This document shows, one piece after another, positions 10,511 through 21,738 of a stretch of DNA of 64,000 nt. How positions within the stretch are numbered: position 1 is the first letter of the stretch; each line of letters opens with the position of its first letter. The notes beneath the pieces were generated by a model, which was not told the DNA's origin, searched no databases, and saw nothing but the letters and a program-made list of their open reading frames with translations. The DNA comes from Paraspadella gotoi (Eukaryota; Chaetognatha). The stretch spans positions 7,933,225 through 7,997,224 of the forward strand of contig CM119269.1 of the NCBI GenBank assembly GCA_051294375.1. Direction: 5' to 3'. Both the position numbers and the translations under genes were made by a program.

Positions 10511-10744
10511 TATGGTGGGCTAAAATCCACCAACCATTCATCAGCGGCCATTGGCGCCAGAGGCAAGTCATTCGCATCCCAACCCAAAGGTCCAGGGTTC
10601 TAGCCCGGTGGTCGTCTGGCAGTTAAGAGGGACGGGGCGCTTAACCCGCCTGTAACATGGTGTTACAGCCTGATCCGAAGCTCAGTGACTGCTTATATTG
10701 AACGGTTCTGTCACTAACAGATTACAATAATCACTGTCTCTTCA
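10511..10744 (+). repeat. 3' LTR of the TRIM
   Basis: Same sequence as the 5' LTR apart from a few substitutions (for example GGTGGGC for GGTGGAC). It is preceded by a purine-rich tract. Confidence 0.85.
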
Positions 10745-11167
10745 GGAGTATTAGTATTTTTTTAAAGGCGTATGATAATGCGTGAGATAGTTTTAGAAAA
10801 TGATAATTCATAAATTAATTTATAAGCCAGAAAGAGGCTTGTTGAATCGTGCATAAATTACAAGCGTTTTATTTATTATTGTGAATGTATTCGAGTTGTT
10901 TTTTGTGAAACCAATAATTAGAATAATCTTTACCCTAGGTTACATTGCTTTATATATTATCACATTTAGTAGATTTCAATAGCTCAGGAATCAATCGAGT
11001 CAATCAATCGATAAGGGTTTTTTAAGCCATAAAATTTTCAGTTCTGAATCCTGGTAAAGAAAATATCATTCAATCATAGCAATTAAATCATTTCATTTGC
11101 TAATAGGCCGTATATGGAATTGTTCAACTACCTATTAGGGCCAAAATTTGTCACTTTTTTTTCATTA

Positions 11168-11692
11168 AGAGTTCTGTAATACTAAATTTATTTGTCCATC
11201 ATATACTTATTATTCAATCAATATTTATTATCACTTTTTAAATTAGTGAAAGACAGTATAACATTGACGCATTTATATATTTATAGATAAGGCAATAAAA
11301 AAGTTTTAAAATTTTATTTTTTAAGAACGGATTCAGCTAGTACATAACAATTTGTCCTTACAAAGTATAATTCGTTTTTTCAATATTTTGATGATAAGTA
11401 GGTTAAAGAGGGGAAAAATACTTAAAAATCATCATCATCATTATTGTATTATAATCTTTATAATTTTTGTTAATTTTAATTAATAAAACTATAGAATTTG
11501 AAAATCTTATAATAATATTTTACCAGAATCCGTTTTTATAAATTCTGAATTAAAAATTATTTTATGATTTGTAGTAATGCGATAGACTTTAAATGCTTTT
11601 ATATCATTAATTATACATACAATTTTAATTTTTTTCCAAAATTTTATTGTCCCTTAGGGATATTCTTACTTTTTTTTATATTACAGAACTCT
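11168..11692. mobile_element. Candidate MITE family B, 525 bp
   Basis: The ends are inverted copies of AGAGTTCTGTAATA, flanked on each side by TA, as expected for Tc1/mariner-type insertion. The interior is AT-rich and non-coding. A single copy of the same terminus occurs at about 17733-17750. Confidence 0.55.
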
Positions 11693-12021
11693 TAGTTTAT
11701 ACCTTGTTCCGCCTTACTACATATGCTTGGGAAAGAACATAACCATTAACCAAACCAGGAACATAATCACTTGACGATAAGAACCGAAACCCGTTGACTC
11801 AACCTTATTTTTCTCTTTCGAAAAGCAGCTAATTCCGGTTAGTTTTCTCGCTATGAATTATCGAATTATATCCGACCGGACGTTTTTTCAGAACCAGACT
11901 GACCCCTGATTTTTTTACCCCGGAAAAAAAAAAAAAAATCAAATAAATGATGAACAATAAACGAAAACTGTGTAAATTAAGAATTTTTTTGTAATTCTTG
12001 GAAAAACATTCACGATAGAAA

Positions 12022-15000
12022 ATGTCCGGAAATCCGTTCGAAGAGATTCCGCTTCAAGGTAGGTAAAGACGAGCATAGGCAACAAGTACAGAGGGCTTCA
12101 TATTATAAAATGTGGTACCCTTTTTTTTGACCAGAACACGTTCCGAGAAAACTACTGAATAGAATTTAATGAAATTTAGCATGCGGAGTACTAGTAGTGA
12201 TACAAAAGGAACCATCGAGGCGAATTTTTACATTCCACCCCTAAGCGGAGATAGTGGAGTCTTAAGTCATAAGGGACTTAAGAGTCATAAAAGACTGACT
12301 CCATATAAGGGGCCCTGAGGGGGCACAAATGATCAATAATTTTTTTCTAATTTTTTCATTATTTTTGTTTTAAACAGTTGCACAGACGTTTACTCATCCA
12401 CAAAAACGTATTTATTACCTCAAAAATATTCAATTACCTTAATTTTCATCTTCATGAACATCAGCTGTTCAAGTCAGATTTGGAATAATTTGGAAAAATT
12501 GGAAGTAAAACGATGAACCATGCATCTTCAACCATGCTTAATTATTGCAAATTTATCAATTTTAGTTCTAAAATGTTTTTTTCTTATGTTTAAAACGTCA
12601 ATGCACCTGATGTTACTAAAAAATTTTGAAAAATGGGAAAACAATTTTTTGTATTTTTTGGCCCCCCAGGGGTCCACCCCCAGGGCCCTGTATCTCTTGT
12701 CAGAGGTTGAATACCAAAATTCGCCTTTATAGTTCCATTTATATAGTCATTAGCACTCTAAATGTAAAATTTCATTAAATTTGAATGGGTAGTTTGGTGG
12801 GAACAGATTCTGGTCACAAAAAAACATCAAAAAAGAATGTAAAAATATTTTTAAAAATCGTAGTAATTATAATAATCATGTTAAAGCGATAAACTTTTGT
12901 TCTGTGATATAAATCTGCTTCGCTATTTGACTGATGATAAAACTTGGATCGAAAAGAAATCTTTTTTTTTGGTTCCTCACTTCTGCCGCGTGATTGGTCC
13001 AATTAAATGACGAATTTAATGACTTTACGGAAAAAAAGTAGGAAGCTTCTCACGAATGCACGAAAACAGATTTTTTTTCTGTTTTAATTTTTGTTGGTTA
13101 GTTTACATTCGACCCGTCTAATATACAGGGTAGTGAATCAAAACTTAGAATAGTTTTTACCATAAGATTTTATAGGCAAAAAGTTATTGATTGTTTTTTT
13201 ATAATACACTAAAATAATCACTGACGTTTTCTCTTTCTGATATAGGTTTTATTTTTTTTATGCTTTTACAATACGCTGCGCTACTAAAAAGAATACAACA
13301 TTGGTCGAATTTTTTTTAATTTTTTTTTTATATTAATTAGTCGAATTTGCTCTGCGCCGGTTTAGAGCTTAAAACTACTACTAAATATGTTAATGTTCCC
13401 TAGTAGTATGTTATATTATTAAGAAGTCTATTAAGAATAGGAATAACTACTATTCTAAGTCGGGAAACCGTGAGCTCAAGCCCGAGTTGATTAGAGCCAT
13501 TTATAAGGATGCTGCAGATAACAATTGTAGCATACCCAAAACCAACAATATGCAAGCTTGTAGGTCATTTCTATGCTAAAAGAAAAATTCTGAAGAAAGA
13601 AAATGAAGAACTCCATTTAGAAATATTTACTGGGACATCTTATCTTTACTATCCTATTAATTGACGCAGTTTAACAAGACCTATTTTAACCTTAATTAAT
13701 GAAAGCAATTTTATGATGCTGTAAATATTTTTTTTTTCTTAAGTTCACACTGTATCAGCCACTCTGGTTGAGTACCATCTCTGTGAGCTTATGAAATCAT
13801 TAACTGATGTAGTTGGGAATCTCTGTGTAAAATATCAAGTAAATCGCTTAATGTAATCTACAGCAGCATCAGATGAAAGAAAAATACTTCCTTATATTTT
13901 TGCTACTGGGCAAAAATCCATTGCTGCAGTCTACTATATTGTTCTCAGATTCTAATTCTTGACAGGTATAAAGAGCCAATACTCTTGGTATTATTATGCA
14001 ATATGCATAGCTGTAACAAAAGGCATTGTTGTACACAGCTGCAACAACATTTTAATTTTTGATTAAATGATTTTCGGGCTTGATAATATCAACATCTAAT
14101 TCCCCTAAACTGTGCTAAGTAAGGTGTTTTAAAGGGGGAGACCCATATGACTTTCAAACCAAAATGCCAATGGCGTCGGCCGTAGGGTAAACCGTCTACG
14201 AGCTGTAGCTCAATCTTTCAGAAGCATTTATGAAGAGCAGCTGTTATTCTTTTGGTTGCTGTGGCAGGAGTGGTTTTTGCCGCAGTGCTTATCGAATTGC
14301 TTTAATAGTTAGAACAAGGTCTGGTTAAGTATCTTCAATTAAAATTTTTCTTTTTAATGCACCCGATGCGTCACAAAATAAAAGAAAGATGAAGTGATAC
14401 GGATTTTCTAAGTTTTGATTCACTACCCTGTATTTAAAACGCAACTGTCGTCAAACTACTTTTATGCACTTTATGCACTTTTTCCCCCCAAATCCGACGC
14501 CTTTTTGAAGAAGAGATGCCGACTTTGCCGACGTCGCCATCGACGCAGCCTACAACCACAACGACAATGCCGCCTGTGCCCCCGTGGCGTCCTCGATCCT
14601 GCATCATTCTCATCGGCACAACGAATCGCGGAAAGACAACGACGATGAACGTTTACACCGGAAACGCTGCTGCAGCCCGCGGCGGCAGCGCAGCAACGAC
14701 GACGACGACCAAGATCTACCGTGACTCGCTGCCGGAACACCGCGTCGTCAGAAAGAACGTCAATTGCCGGTGCTGCGTCGGAGGTGACGTCGACGACGAA
14801 GTTGCCGAGTGAGGAAGCCTTCGTAATTGAGTTTTTTTTATTTTTTTAAACTATGTTAGTAAACTGTACATATTTATCGACTATATTATCCCTGATGTCT
14901 TTCCTTATTTTCAGTTATCCTGTTTGGATGGATACCATCGGTTTACACGAAGCGGGTGCGGACGCGACTCGGGAAGAACTCGTCAAAGATTATCTCAAAG

Positions 15001-16332
15001 TTTTATTCAAGAGTCGGTAATGGAAATATCACTACGTCAGACGTCATGAAAACTTTGAAATATTTTCTCGACTTTGCTAAAAAAATGCCTTTCGTTACAA
15101 ATTATGAAATGTTTTTATTTGATTGTTTGGATAGATTTGCTTAATCGATTTGATGGATTGATTGGTTGATTTCATTGACTAATTGATTGATTGTAACTCA
15201 CTTTTCCCAGTATCGAATACGTTCACGCCGTGATATGGTGCATAGAGCCTGAGGAGGCAAGAACTACTTTGCTGCAAGAAGAAGCAGAAGTCATCAAATT
15301 GCTCGTTGGCAATTGCGATGCAGATGGCGGAATTGGCGGTAACATAATTCTGCTCGTCAAAAGGCCTTACGACGATCCGCTTGGACCCAAGTCGCCGGAC
15401 ATTCAGGTTTAGACAATTTGTTAATACATGATAAATTGTATTACTCCTCACGTCAATCATTTCCTTTTCATTAACATACGAACACTCGTACAAGTCCTCT
15501 TTCAGTCATACTTAATTAATTATACTCGATTATACTGTTATAAATCGCCGAACTTCCTCTAACAAATTCACTAAATTTGTATATTTAAGGGTGCATTAGC
15601 GTGCTTAGATGGATGGCGATCCACAGTCCACATCGAGGGTTATTACCTCCACATTGACGAAACGAAGGCCAAAAGACCGGGACAGATTTCTATCGCTGAA
15701 GCCAGATCGAGGTTGAACGACATCTTTTGCAGAATTGCGCATCCGCTCAAAGTAAGTGCCGAGCGAGGCGAGTAACAATATGTCAGAGAAGATTTAAGCA
15801 AAGAATGTCTGAAAAAGTGACTGTAAAATCTTTTTACCCTTTGACCTCAGCTGAAGTGGGAATACCGGATCTGCCTCGACTGCGGTCAGATGGGCGACTG
15901 GAGGATGTTCGACAACGTTTGTCATTTGCAACCCGAACGAGTGGAGAGGTTCGAAGGTTGTCTAGCAAAATTCCACAGCACTGTCTGCTTTTGTTGCGGT
16001 TGGAAGAAAACAATTTGCTCCCATTGCAAACAGCTCTGGCCTAAGTAATTCGTGATTGTCGAATTTTTTGCTTATTTTAAAATTAAAATGAAAAAAAGAA
16101 ATGTGTTGCAGCAACATTTATTAATTTTAACGCTTTATCACTCTTGATTCTTGGCAGGGAAAACCGCCGAGGAATATCGGTCCGGAGCCGACCCTGCGTT
16201 CAAATCAGTGACTTCGACAAAGTGAGGCATCCCTTTGTCCGCTGTCCCGTCGACAAGACTCACAACTTGCGTGCAATGGATGATAAACTCAGACGAAAAT
16301 TCGAAAAAAAATTCAGAAAAAGTGAAACCTGA
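12022..16332 (+). CDS. P-loop GTPase-like protein with cysteine-rich C-terminus (7 exons)
   Basis: The model joins 12022-12058, 14511-14808, 14915-15016, 15211-15406, 15590-15751, 15851-16044 and 16158-16332, all in frame, for 387 residues. Exon 1 (MSGNPFEEIPLQ) is inferred from its GTAGGT donor and matching phase; without it the start would be the ATG at 14516. A Walker A motif GTTNRGKT lies at 48-55, a G3-like DTIG at 118-121 in PVWMDTIGLHE, and a weak G4 candidate at 194-201 (LVKRPYDD). The order and the segment YVHAVIWCIEPEE recall AIG1/GIMAP GTPases. From 265 on comes a Cys/His-rich region (C273, C276, C289, C302, C311, C313, C314, C321, C324), probably zinc-binding, then a basic tail ending RRKFEKKFRKSET. 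I do not recognise the combination. Function is unknown; nucleotide binding is likely. Confidence 0.7.
12119..12830. mobile_element. Fold-back element with ~200-bp arms
   Basis: The left arm (about 12119-12330) and right arm (about 12640-12830) are imperfect reverse complements. Both outer ends contain TTTTTTTGACCAGAA or TTCTGGTCACAAAAAAA, and both inner parts are GC-rich (GGGGCCCTGAGGGGG and CCCCAGGGCCCTG). No coding capacity. It lies in the proposed first intron of the GTPase-like gene. Confidence 0.6.
13126..14430. mobile_element. Decayed Tc1/mariner-type transposon, 1305 bp
   Basis: Perfect 25-bp terminal inverted repeats begin CAGGGTAGTGAATCAAAACT at 13126 and mirror exactly at 14406-14430. 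TA flanks both ends (13124-13125 and 14431-14432). The length equals a typical mariner, but the interior is full of stops and only short protein-like scraps remain (for example around 13460-13560), so it cannot make transposase. It sits in the proposed first intron of the GTPase-like gene. Confidence 0.8.
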
Positions 16333-16437
16333 ATCTCGGATCCAGAGTCACGAGTCTCGTAAGAGAAAGGAATGTCTGTTTGTTTCTACTGTGGCTGTAC
16401 TGTGTACTAAGGCGTAGTGAAAGTTACATACGAAAAT

Positions 16438-16885
16438 TCTTAAAAGTTATTATGAACAACATACCATCAGTGAGCATTAATTTGTAAAAAAAATAATTTT
16501 ATGCTTTTTAATTTTCGCAGTAGGCTATATTTATATATAGTACTATCCTTATAAAATCGAAAAATTTCAAAATAGGCTTTTTTTAATTTTGATTGCAGAT
16601 TTGAATTCCTCGTCAAAAGTTGATAAAAGAAAATATAAATCATTTTTTCAAATTTTTGACCCACTTAATGAAGGAATTTTTCAAAAAGAGTTATATTTCT
16701 TTTTATCAACTTTTTATGACGAATCCAAATCTGTAAAAAAATCTTAGAAAAACTGTTTTGAAATTTTAACATTTATTGGTTTAGTACTAGTATAAATATG
16801 GCCTACTGCGTAAATTGTAAAATTTATTATAAATTCTTTTATTATATAAATGTTCATTAGTATAATGTTGTTCGTTCCTACTTTT
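16438..16885. mobile_element. Imperfect palindromic (fold-back) element
   Basis: The halves meet near 16655 and read as reverse complements across almost the whole length. Examples are TATGAACAACAT against ATGTTGTTCG, CGCAGTAGGC against GCCTACTGCG, and GTCAAAAGTTGATAAAAG against CTTTTTATCAACTTTT. Short CTGTGTACTGTGGCTG-like direct repeats flank it at about 16389 and 16930. It begins about 100 bp after the GTPase-like stop codon and could form an RNA hairpin if it lies in that 3' UTR. Confidence 0.65.
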
Positions 16886-17766
16886 AGAATTTAATTAAAG
16901 TTAAATTTAGGAATTTTACTATGCCTTACTGTGTACTGTGTACTGTGGCTGTAATGTGTACTGTGGCTGTTTGTTTCTACTGTTTCTACTGTCGCCTGTA
17001 TATTCAAACCGCCTCACATCCACTATCGTTCAGCCAATCCCATTTGCTCAGAGGGGGAACGCTCCTTCACAATCGTTACGTTCCTCCCACTGTCCTACCG
17101 AGGACCTTCTGCGTTAGCAAAGCAAGACAGTCCTAGGTAAACCGCGCCAGTGACTAAAGCCAACAGTGAGAATGGGAATCCCAAATCGATTTATACAATG
17201 GGATCTGATCCGAGCATGATAAAGATAATTCTAATTATTTTTTTCATTTACAAAAATGCAATTTTGACCTTCCTTTTTATCTCTTTTTTTTAGGTCATCC
17301 TGTAATGAGAATATCACTTTTTCCTTCGCTTATCAGATTTAGTCAAAAATTTATTTGCTCATTAATTGTATTCCGAATTTGAATGATTCTACATTTTTAA
17401 CTCGTATTTGTTGCTTGCAATGCTTCTCAATTTAATTTTTTATGATGATCATCGTTCTACGCAACTGTGCTGTCACTACATATTTTATTGGTTTTTTCTT
17501 GTTTTTAATTATTTAATTTATTACGAATTAATTAAAATTATAATCGATTGGAGTCATTAAATTTTAAATTTAATGATCTAAACTGAAAACGAACGCTGAC
17601 TTAAACGTTATTCGTTACTGTTGGAGAAATGTGTTATTTATCCGACGGACGAGTTTGATTTTGAATAAAAGAACATCAAAAAGGAATATTAGAGAATTAG
17701 AAATTTAGAGAAGCGAAACAAAGTAAAAACTCAGAGTTCTGTAATACGAATTTATAATTTTTAGAG

Positions 17767-17956
17767 TATGGTGGACTAAAATCCGCCAACCGTTCATCAG
17801 CGGCCATTGGTGCCGGAGGCAAGTCATTCGCCTCCCGGTGGTCGCCTATCAGTTAAGAGGGACGGGGCGCTTAACTCGCCTGCAACACGAAGCTCAGGAA
17901 CTGCTTATATTGAACGGTTCTATCACTAACACTTAACAATTATTACTGTCTCTTCA
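17767..17956 (+). mobile_element. Second solo LTR of the TRIM family
   Basis: Same LTR as at 10092-10326 but about 45 bp shorter through internal deletions. Bounded by the 4-bp duplication AGAG (17763-17766 and 17957-17960), starting TATGGTGG and ending TCTTCA. Confidence 0.85.
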
Positions 17957-18130
17957 AGAGACGCATTCTGATGAAGATTGGAAAATTACAAAAAATTCAA
18001 ATTCTTATGTTTTATCCGTTAAAATTAGCAAAAGCCATAAATATTTGGATATGATGATGATAATTTTTAAGGGTTCCTACCATTTTTAACCCACTATTAA
18101 TCAAAATAAAAATAAATAAAAAAATAAAAA

Positions 18131-18383
18131 AAATAAATTATACTTTTTATGAGCTATATAAAACAGTTTTTAAAAAATAAAATATAAAAAAAATGTTTTT
18201 CATTGCTTGCGCATTGATAAATATTTAAATGCTTCGATGTTAAAAAAAAGAAATTAAAAAGAAATTTAAGAAAGAAATTATACTTTTGATGGGCTATCTG
18301 AAACCATTCTTAAAAAATAAAATATAAAAAAAAATATTTTTCATTGCCTATGCATTAATGAATATTTAAATGCTTCAATGTTG
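18131..18383. repeat. Two tandem ~125-bp AT-rich units
   Basis: The segment from AAATTATACTTTTTATGAGC to AATGCTTCGATGTT is repeated from about 18278 with scattered changes. Confidence 0.6.
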
Positions 18384-18481
18384 TACTATGCTTCAGTGCT
18401 TCACTATTTTTTAAAATTGATAGTAAAAATCGATTAGATTTATAAAGGAAAAATCTTAAAAGCAATAGGGATCGAGCCTGC

Positions 18482-18645
18482 TTTTGATGATAACCAAATA
18501 TTGATGCGATGAATACCAAATATTGATGCGATGATAACCAAATATTGATGCGATGATAATCGAAGGATTGATGCGATGATAACCAAATGATGGATGCGAT
18601 GATAGTCATTCATTGATGCAATGCTAGTCATTCATTGACGTGATG
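18482..18645. repeat. 24-bp tandem repeat, about 6 units
   Basis: Units resemble GATAACCAAATATTGATGCG; the last copies have diverged. There are no unique spacers, so it is not a CRISPR array. Confidence 0.8.
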
Positions 18646-18754
18646 AGTTAATTAGAGAGAGAGAAAGAGAGAGAAGAGAGAGAGAGTTGATTGAGAGAGA
18701 AATATAGAGAGAATAATAAAATAATATAAAATTTTTAGAAGGAAAAAAATAAAA

Positions 18755-21012
18755 TCCACAAAATCTCGGAAATAAATTTGGGATTTTGTATTAAGAAAAA
18801 AGTGGCGTGATAAAAATAAAATTGTTTTATTAGAGTGTGATTAAGCATCAATTAACTTTCTATTTTTTTTTCAATTGAAATAAGACTGAAGTCTTTTGTT
18901 CATCTAGTTCAAAATAAGGTTGAAAACCTTATTTTTTTGCATATTATTGAAAATGAATGAGATTGATATTGATTGTATGAAATGAAAACGCGTCGCTATA
19001 AAGCTAAACTATTTTCAATAATAAGGTCAAAAAATTATAATCTCTATTAACAAAATATATAGTTGACAATAATCAGTTAACGACTATGATATTTTTGACT
19101 TATATACTTATTAAATAAATTTTATTTCCTCATCTTAAAAAATTTTAATCTTGAATGAAATTTTTATTGTTACATTTTTTATATTATACAGAATGGTACA
19201 ACCAATATAAAAATTATCCATTCATTTAATTCATTTGGACACAGGCTTTGGTGGTTTAAGGCCTCCATCACTCTTACAAGATAATGACATAGCAGGTCCC
19301 TGCAAGCTTTCAATCAAGACTCTCTCACAGTCTCGTTTATTCACTCCCAGAGTACCTGGCTTCCCTATCAATGAAGTGGAAAATATTTCAAAGAATGTTT
19401 TAATTATAAAAGACCACTCCCTTTATTATTTATATTAATCCGCGCAATTCCCAGATTATATATGCAGGTATCGCCTACCTGTCACACAAGTTGATGTACA
19501 TGTGACATTGCCTGCATTATAAGTTATTCATCCCTTTTTCTAAAATGAATTCACGAAAATCTCGGATGTAAATTTGGGATTTGTATTGAGAAAAAAAAAT
19601 AAATGGCGATAATAAAAGTTTTTAGAAGGAAAGAAATAATAAGAATTTTTCAAAAAGAACGATCACGCAAGAGATCGTACAGAGAGAGACAGACGCACAC
19701 AGAGAGAGACAGAGAGAGACTGAGAGAGAGAGCCTGAACTCGTTTTTAAACAATTCAGAAAAGGCAGCGCCTGAAAAAAAATATAATTAAAAATAAATAA
19801 AAGAAGGCAAAGAATGTTACAATGGTTTACTAATTTATAAATATTTATCCAACTCAAATAATTATTATTTAAAAAAAGGATAAAATGATTAAATATATAC
19901 ACTAAAAAAATTTACAAATTTAAAATTGTAAAAATTATCAGAATAACAAAAAAAGTAATGTTTAATTTGACTATATCTCTCTTCTCACTCCTATTTTAGA
20001 TATAATTTGCCAATAGTGGGCCGACCGTTCAAAGTTACAATAATAAATAAACAAAAACAAAAAAAAATTATTTTTTGAAAAGTATACATGCAATTAAATT
20101 AATCCGCGCAATGCCGGAACATATAGAGGTATTTGTACAGCAGCAATCTGATGTACATGTGACATTGCTTGCATTATAAGTTATTCTTCCCTTTTTCTAA
20201 TATGAAGATATATATATATATATAGAGAGAGAGAGAGGAAAGATAGAGAGAGAGAGAGAGAGCCGGAACTCGTTTAATCGTTTACTCGTCGCCCAGTGAC
20301 GGTGGTGAAAAAAAAAGTGACTAAAAAATTATTTTTGTAAAAAAAAGAGATAGAAAGAGAGAGAGAGAGAGAGAGAAGAAGAGAGAAGAGATAGAGAGAA
20401 GAAGAGAGAGAGAGAGAGAGGAAAGAGAGAGAGAGAGAGCGCGAACTCGTTTACTCGTTTACTCGTCGCCTTGTGACGGTGTGAAAAAAAAGTGAAAAAA
20501 TTTTTGTTTGTGTAAAAAAAAAAAGAAAGAGAGAGAGAGAAGAGAAAGTTTTCCCGCCAACGATACGCAATATTAGGTCACTCTCGTTTATCATCGGTAT
20601 CTGTCAAGTTGATTTTTTTTATACACGTAACGTTTCCTTGCCATCAAAACGCGTTATTAGGGTCATGTTCCTCGACATTGTTTACTCGTTGCCCTGCAAC
20701 GGCCACGAAATCCAGGTCAGTAAGATATTCTTCATATTTTCTCAAAAAATCAAACGAAATCTCAGATGTAAATTTGGGAAATAAGCGCGGAATAAATGGC
20801 GATAATAAAAGTTAGAAGGAAAAAAATAATCAGAATTTTTCAAAAAAGAACGATTACGCAAGACTCGTCTTTTCTAAAAAGAGAGAGACAGACGCACACA
20901 AAGAGAGACAGAGAGAGACTGAACTCGTTTTTAAACGATTCAGAAAAGGCAGCGCCTGAAAAAAAATATATATAATTAAAAAATAAATAAAAGAAAGGCA
21001 AAAAATGTTCAA
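18755..21012. repeat. Nested block of dispersed direct repeats
   Basis: Two ~255-bp segments (19553-19815 and 20748-21005) share CAGACGCACACA, a GA-rich tract and AGGCAGCGCCTGAAAAAA in the same order; a partial third copy is at 18755. A second unit (CATGTGACATTG, then ATTATAAGTTATTC) occurs at 19436-19550 and 20096-20206. A third unit (TTTACTCGTCGCC, then GTGACGGT) occurs at 20270 and 20445. No coding potential. It looks like a decayed non-coding repeat family. Confidence 0.65.
19193..19390 (+). mobile_element. MITE family A, one arm plus interior
   Basis: Matches the left arm of 1648-2047 through GGTACAACCAATATAAAAA, GGTTTAAGGCCTCCAT and CCTGGCTTCCCTATCAATGA. The right arm is missing. Confidence 0.75.
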
Positions 21013-21489
21013 TGGTTTACAATTGGAAATTTTTTCCAATTTTTTCCAATCGCAGCTTGTAAAAGATTTTATTTTTTTATTTTAAAATTAAGATATATCT
21101 TCTCATTAAAAAGTTATTTTGAGTTCCCATTTTTTTATAGATTTAAAAATTTTTTTTGAATTTCATCTTCAATATTATATATACTGCAATATGTAAATTA
21201 GATTAAAGCATTTCTATATACTAATTTGGATATTATAATGAGTACTATAATCTCATTTGCATATTGCAGTAAATAATAATGAAGTGGAAATTCAAACAAA
21301 AAATACTTAAATCCAAATGTAATACAAAATATCAAAGCTATTTCAAGATGAGAAGCCATATCTAAATTTTTAACTTACTATGATCGCACACTTTTGTAAA
21401 ACTTTATCATAATTCATAATAATTTTTATTTAAAAAAAAACGGTAATTCCAACCAAACCTAAAAAGCTTAGTAGTTTTTATATAAAAAT

Positions 21490-21645
21490 AGCGTGACGCC
21501 GACGGACGACGACGACGACGACGGCCGTCACAAAAGGCATCTTAAAATCCACTAGAGCCTGAACCGGCTTCGCCGGTCATGGCTCGATAAAAAATAATTT
21601 TATGAAATTGGTACAACCAATATAGAAATTATCCATTTCGTCTGA
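21490..21645. repeat. GAC-repeat with hairpin, followed by a MITE family A end
   Basis: A (GAC)n tract is followed by a stem-loop ACCGGCTTCGCCGGT at about 21563-21577 and then by TTTATGAAATTGGTACAACC at about 21599. The GAC/hairpin arrangement resembles the one at 63852-63960. Confidence 0.5.
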
Positions 21646-21738
21646 AGTAAATTCTATTCATTTCGTGGTGTTTTGTATTTTAACGGTGCAGAAATTACAA
21701 ATAAACATAAATAAAGTAAAGATAAAAGAATCATTAAA

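Larger units (their letters stand above)
10092..10744 (+). mobile_element. Complete miniature LTR element (TRIM) with PBS, PPT and TSD
   Basis: Two near-identical LTRs (10092-10326 and 10511-10744) enclose only 184 bp. A 4-bp duplication GGAG flanks the whole element (10088-10091 and 10745-10748). Just after the 5' LTR, TGGTGAGCCCGAC (from 10328) closely matches the tRNA-Trp primer site typical of CsRn1-group Ty3/gypsy elements. A purine tract (GGAGGGGGGA) sits just before the 3' LTR. The interior contains a ~50-bp tandem duplication starting CAGGCGACATGCCTCAAC, perhaps a gag remnant, but encodes no polymerase, so the element would need enzymes from an autonomous relative. Confidence 0.85.
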
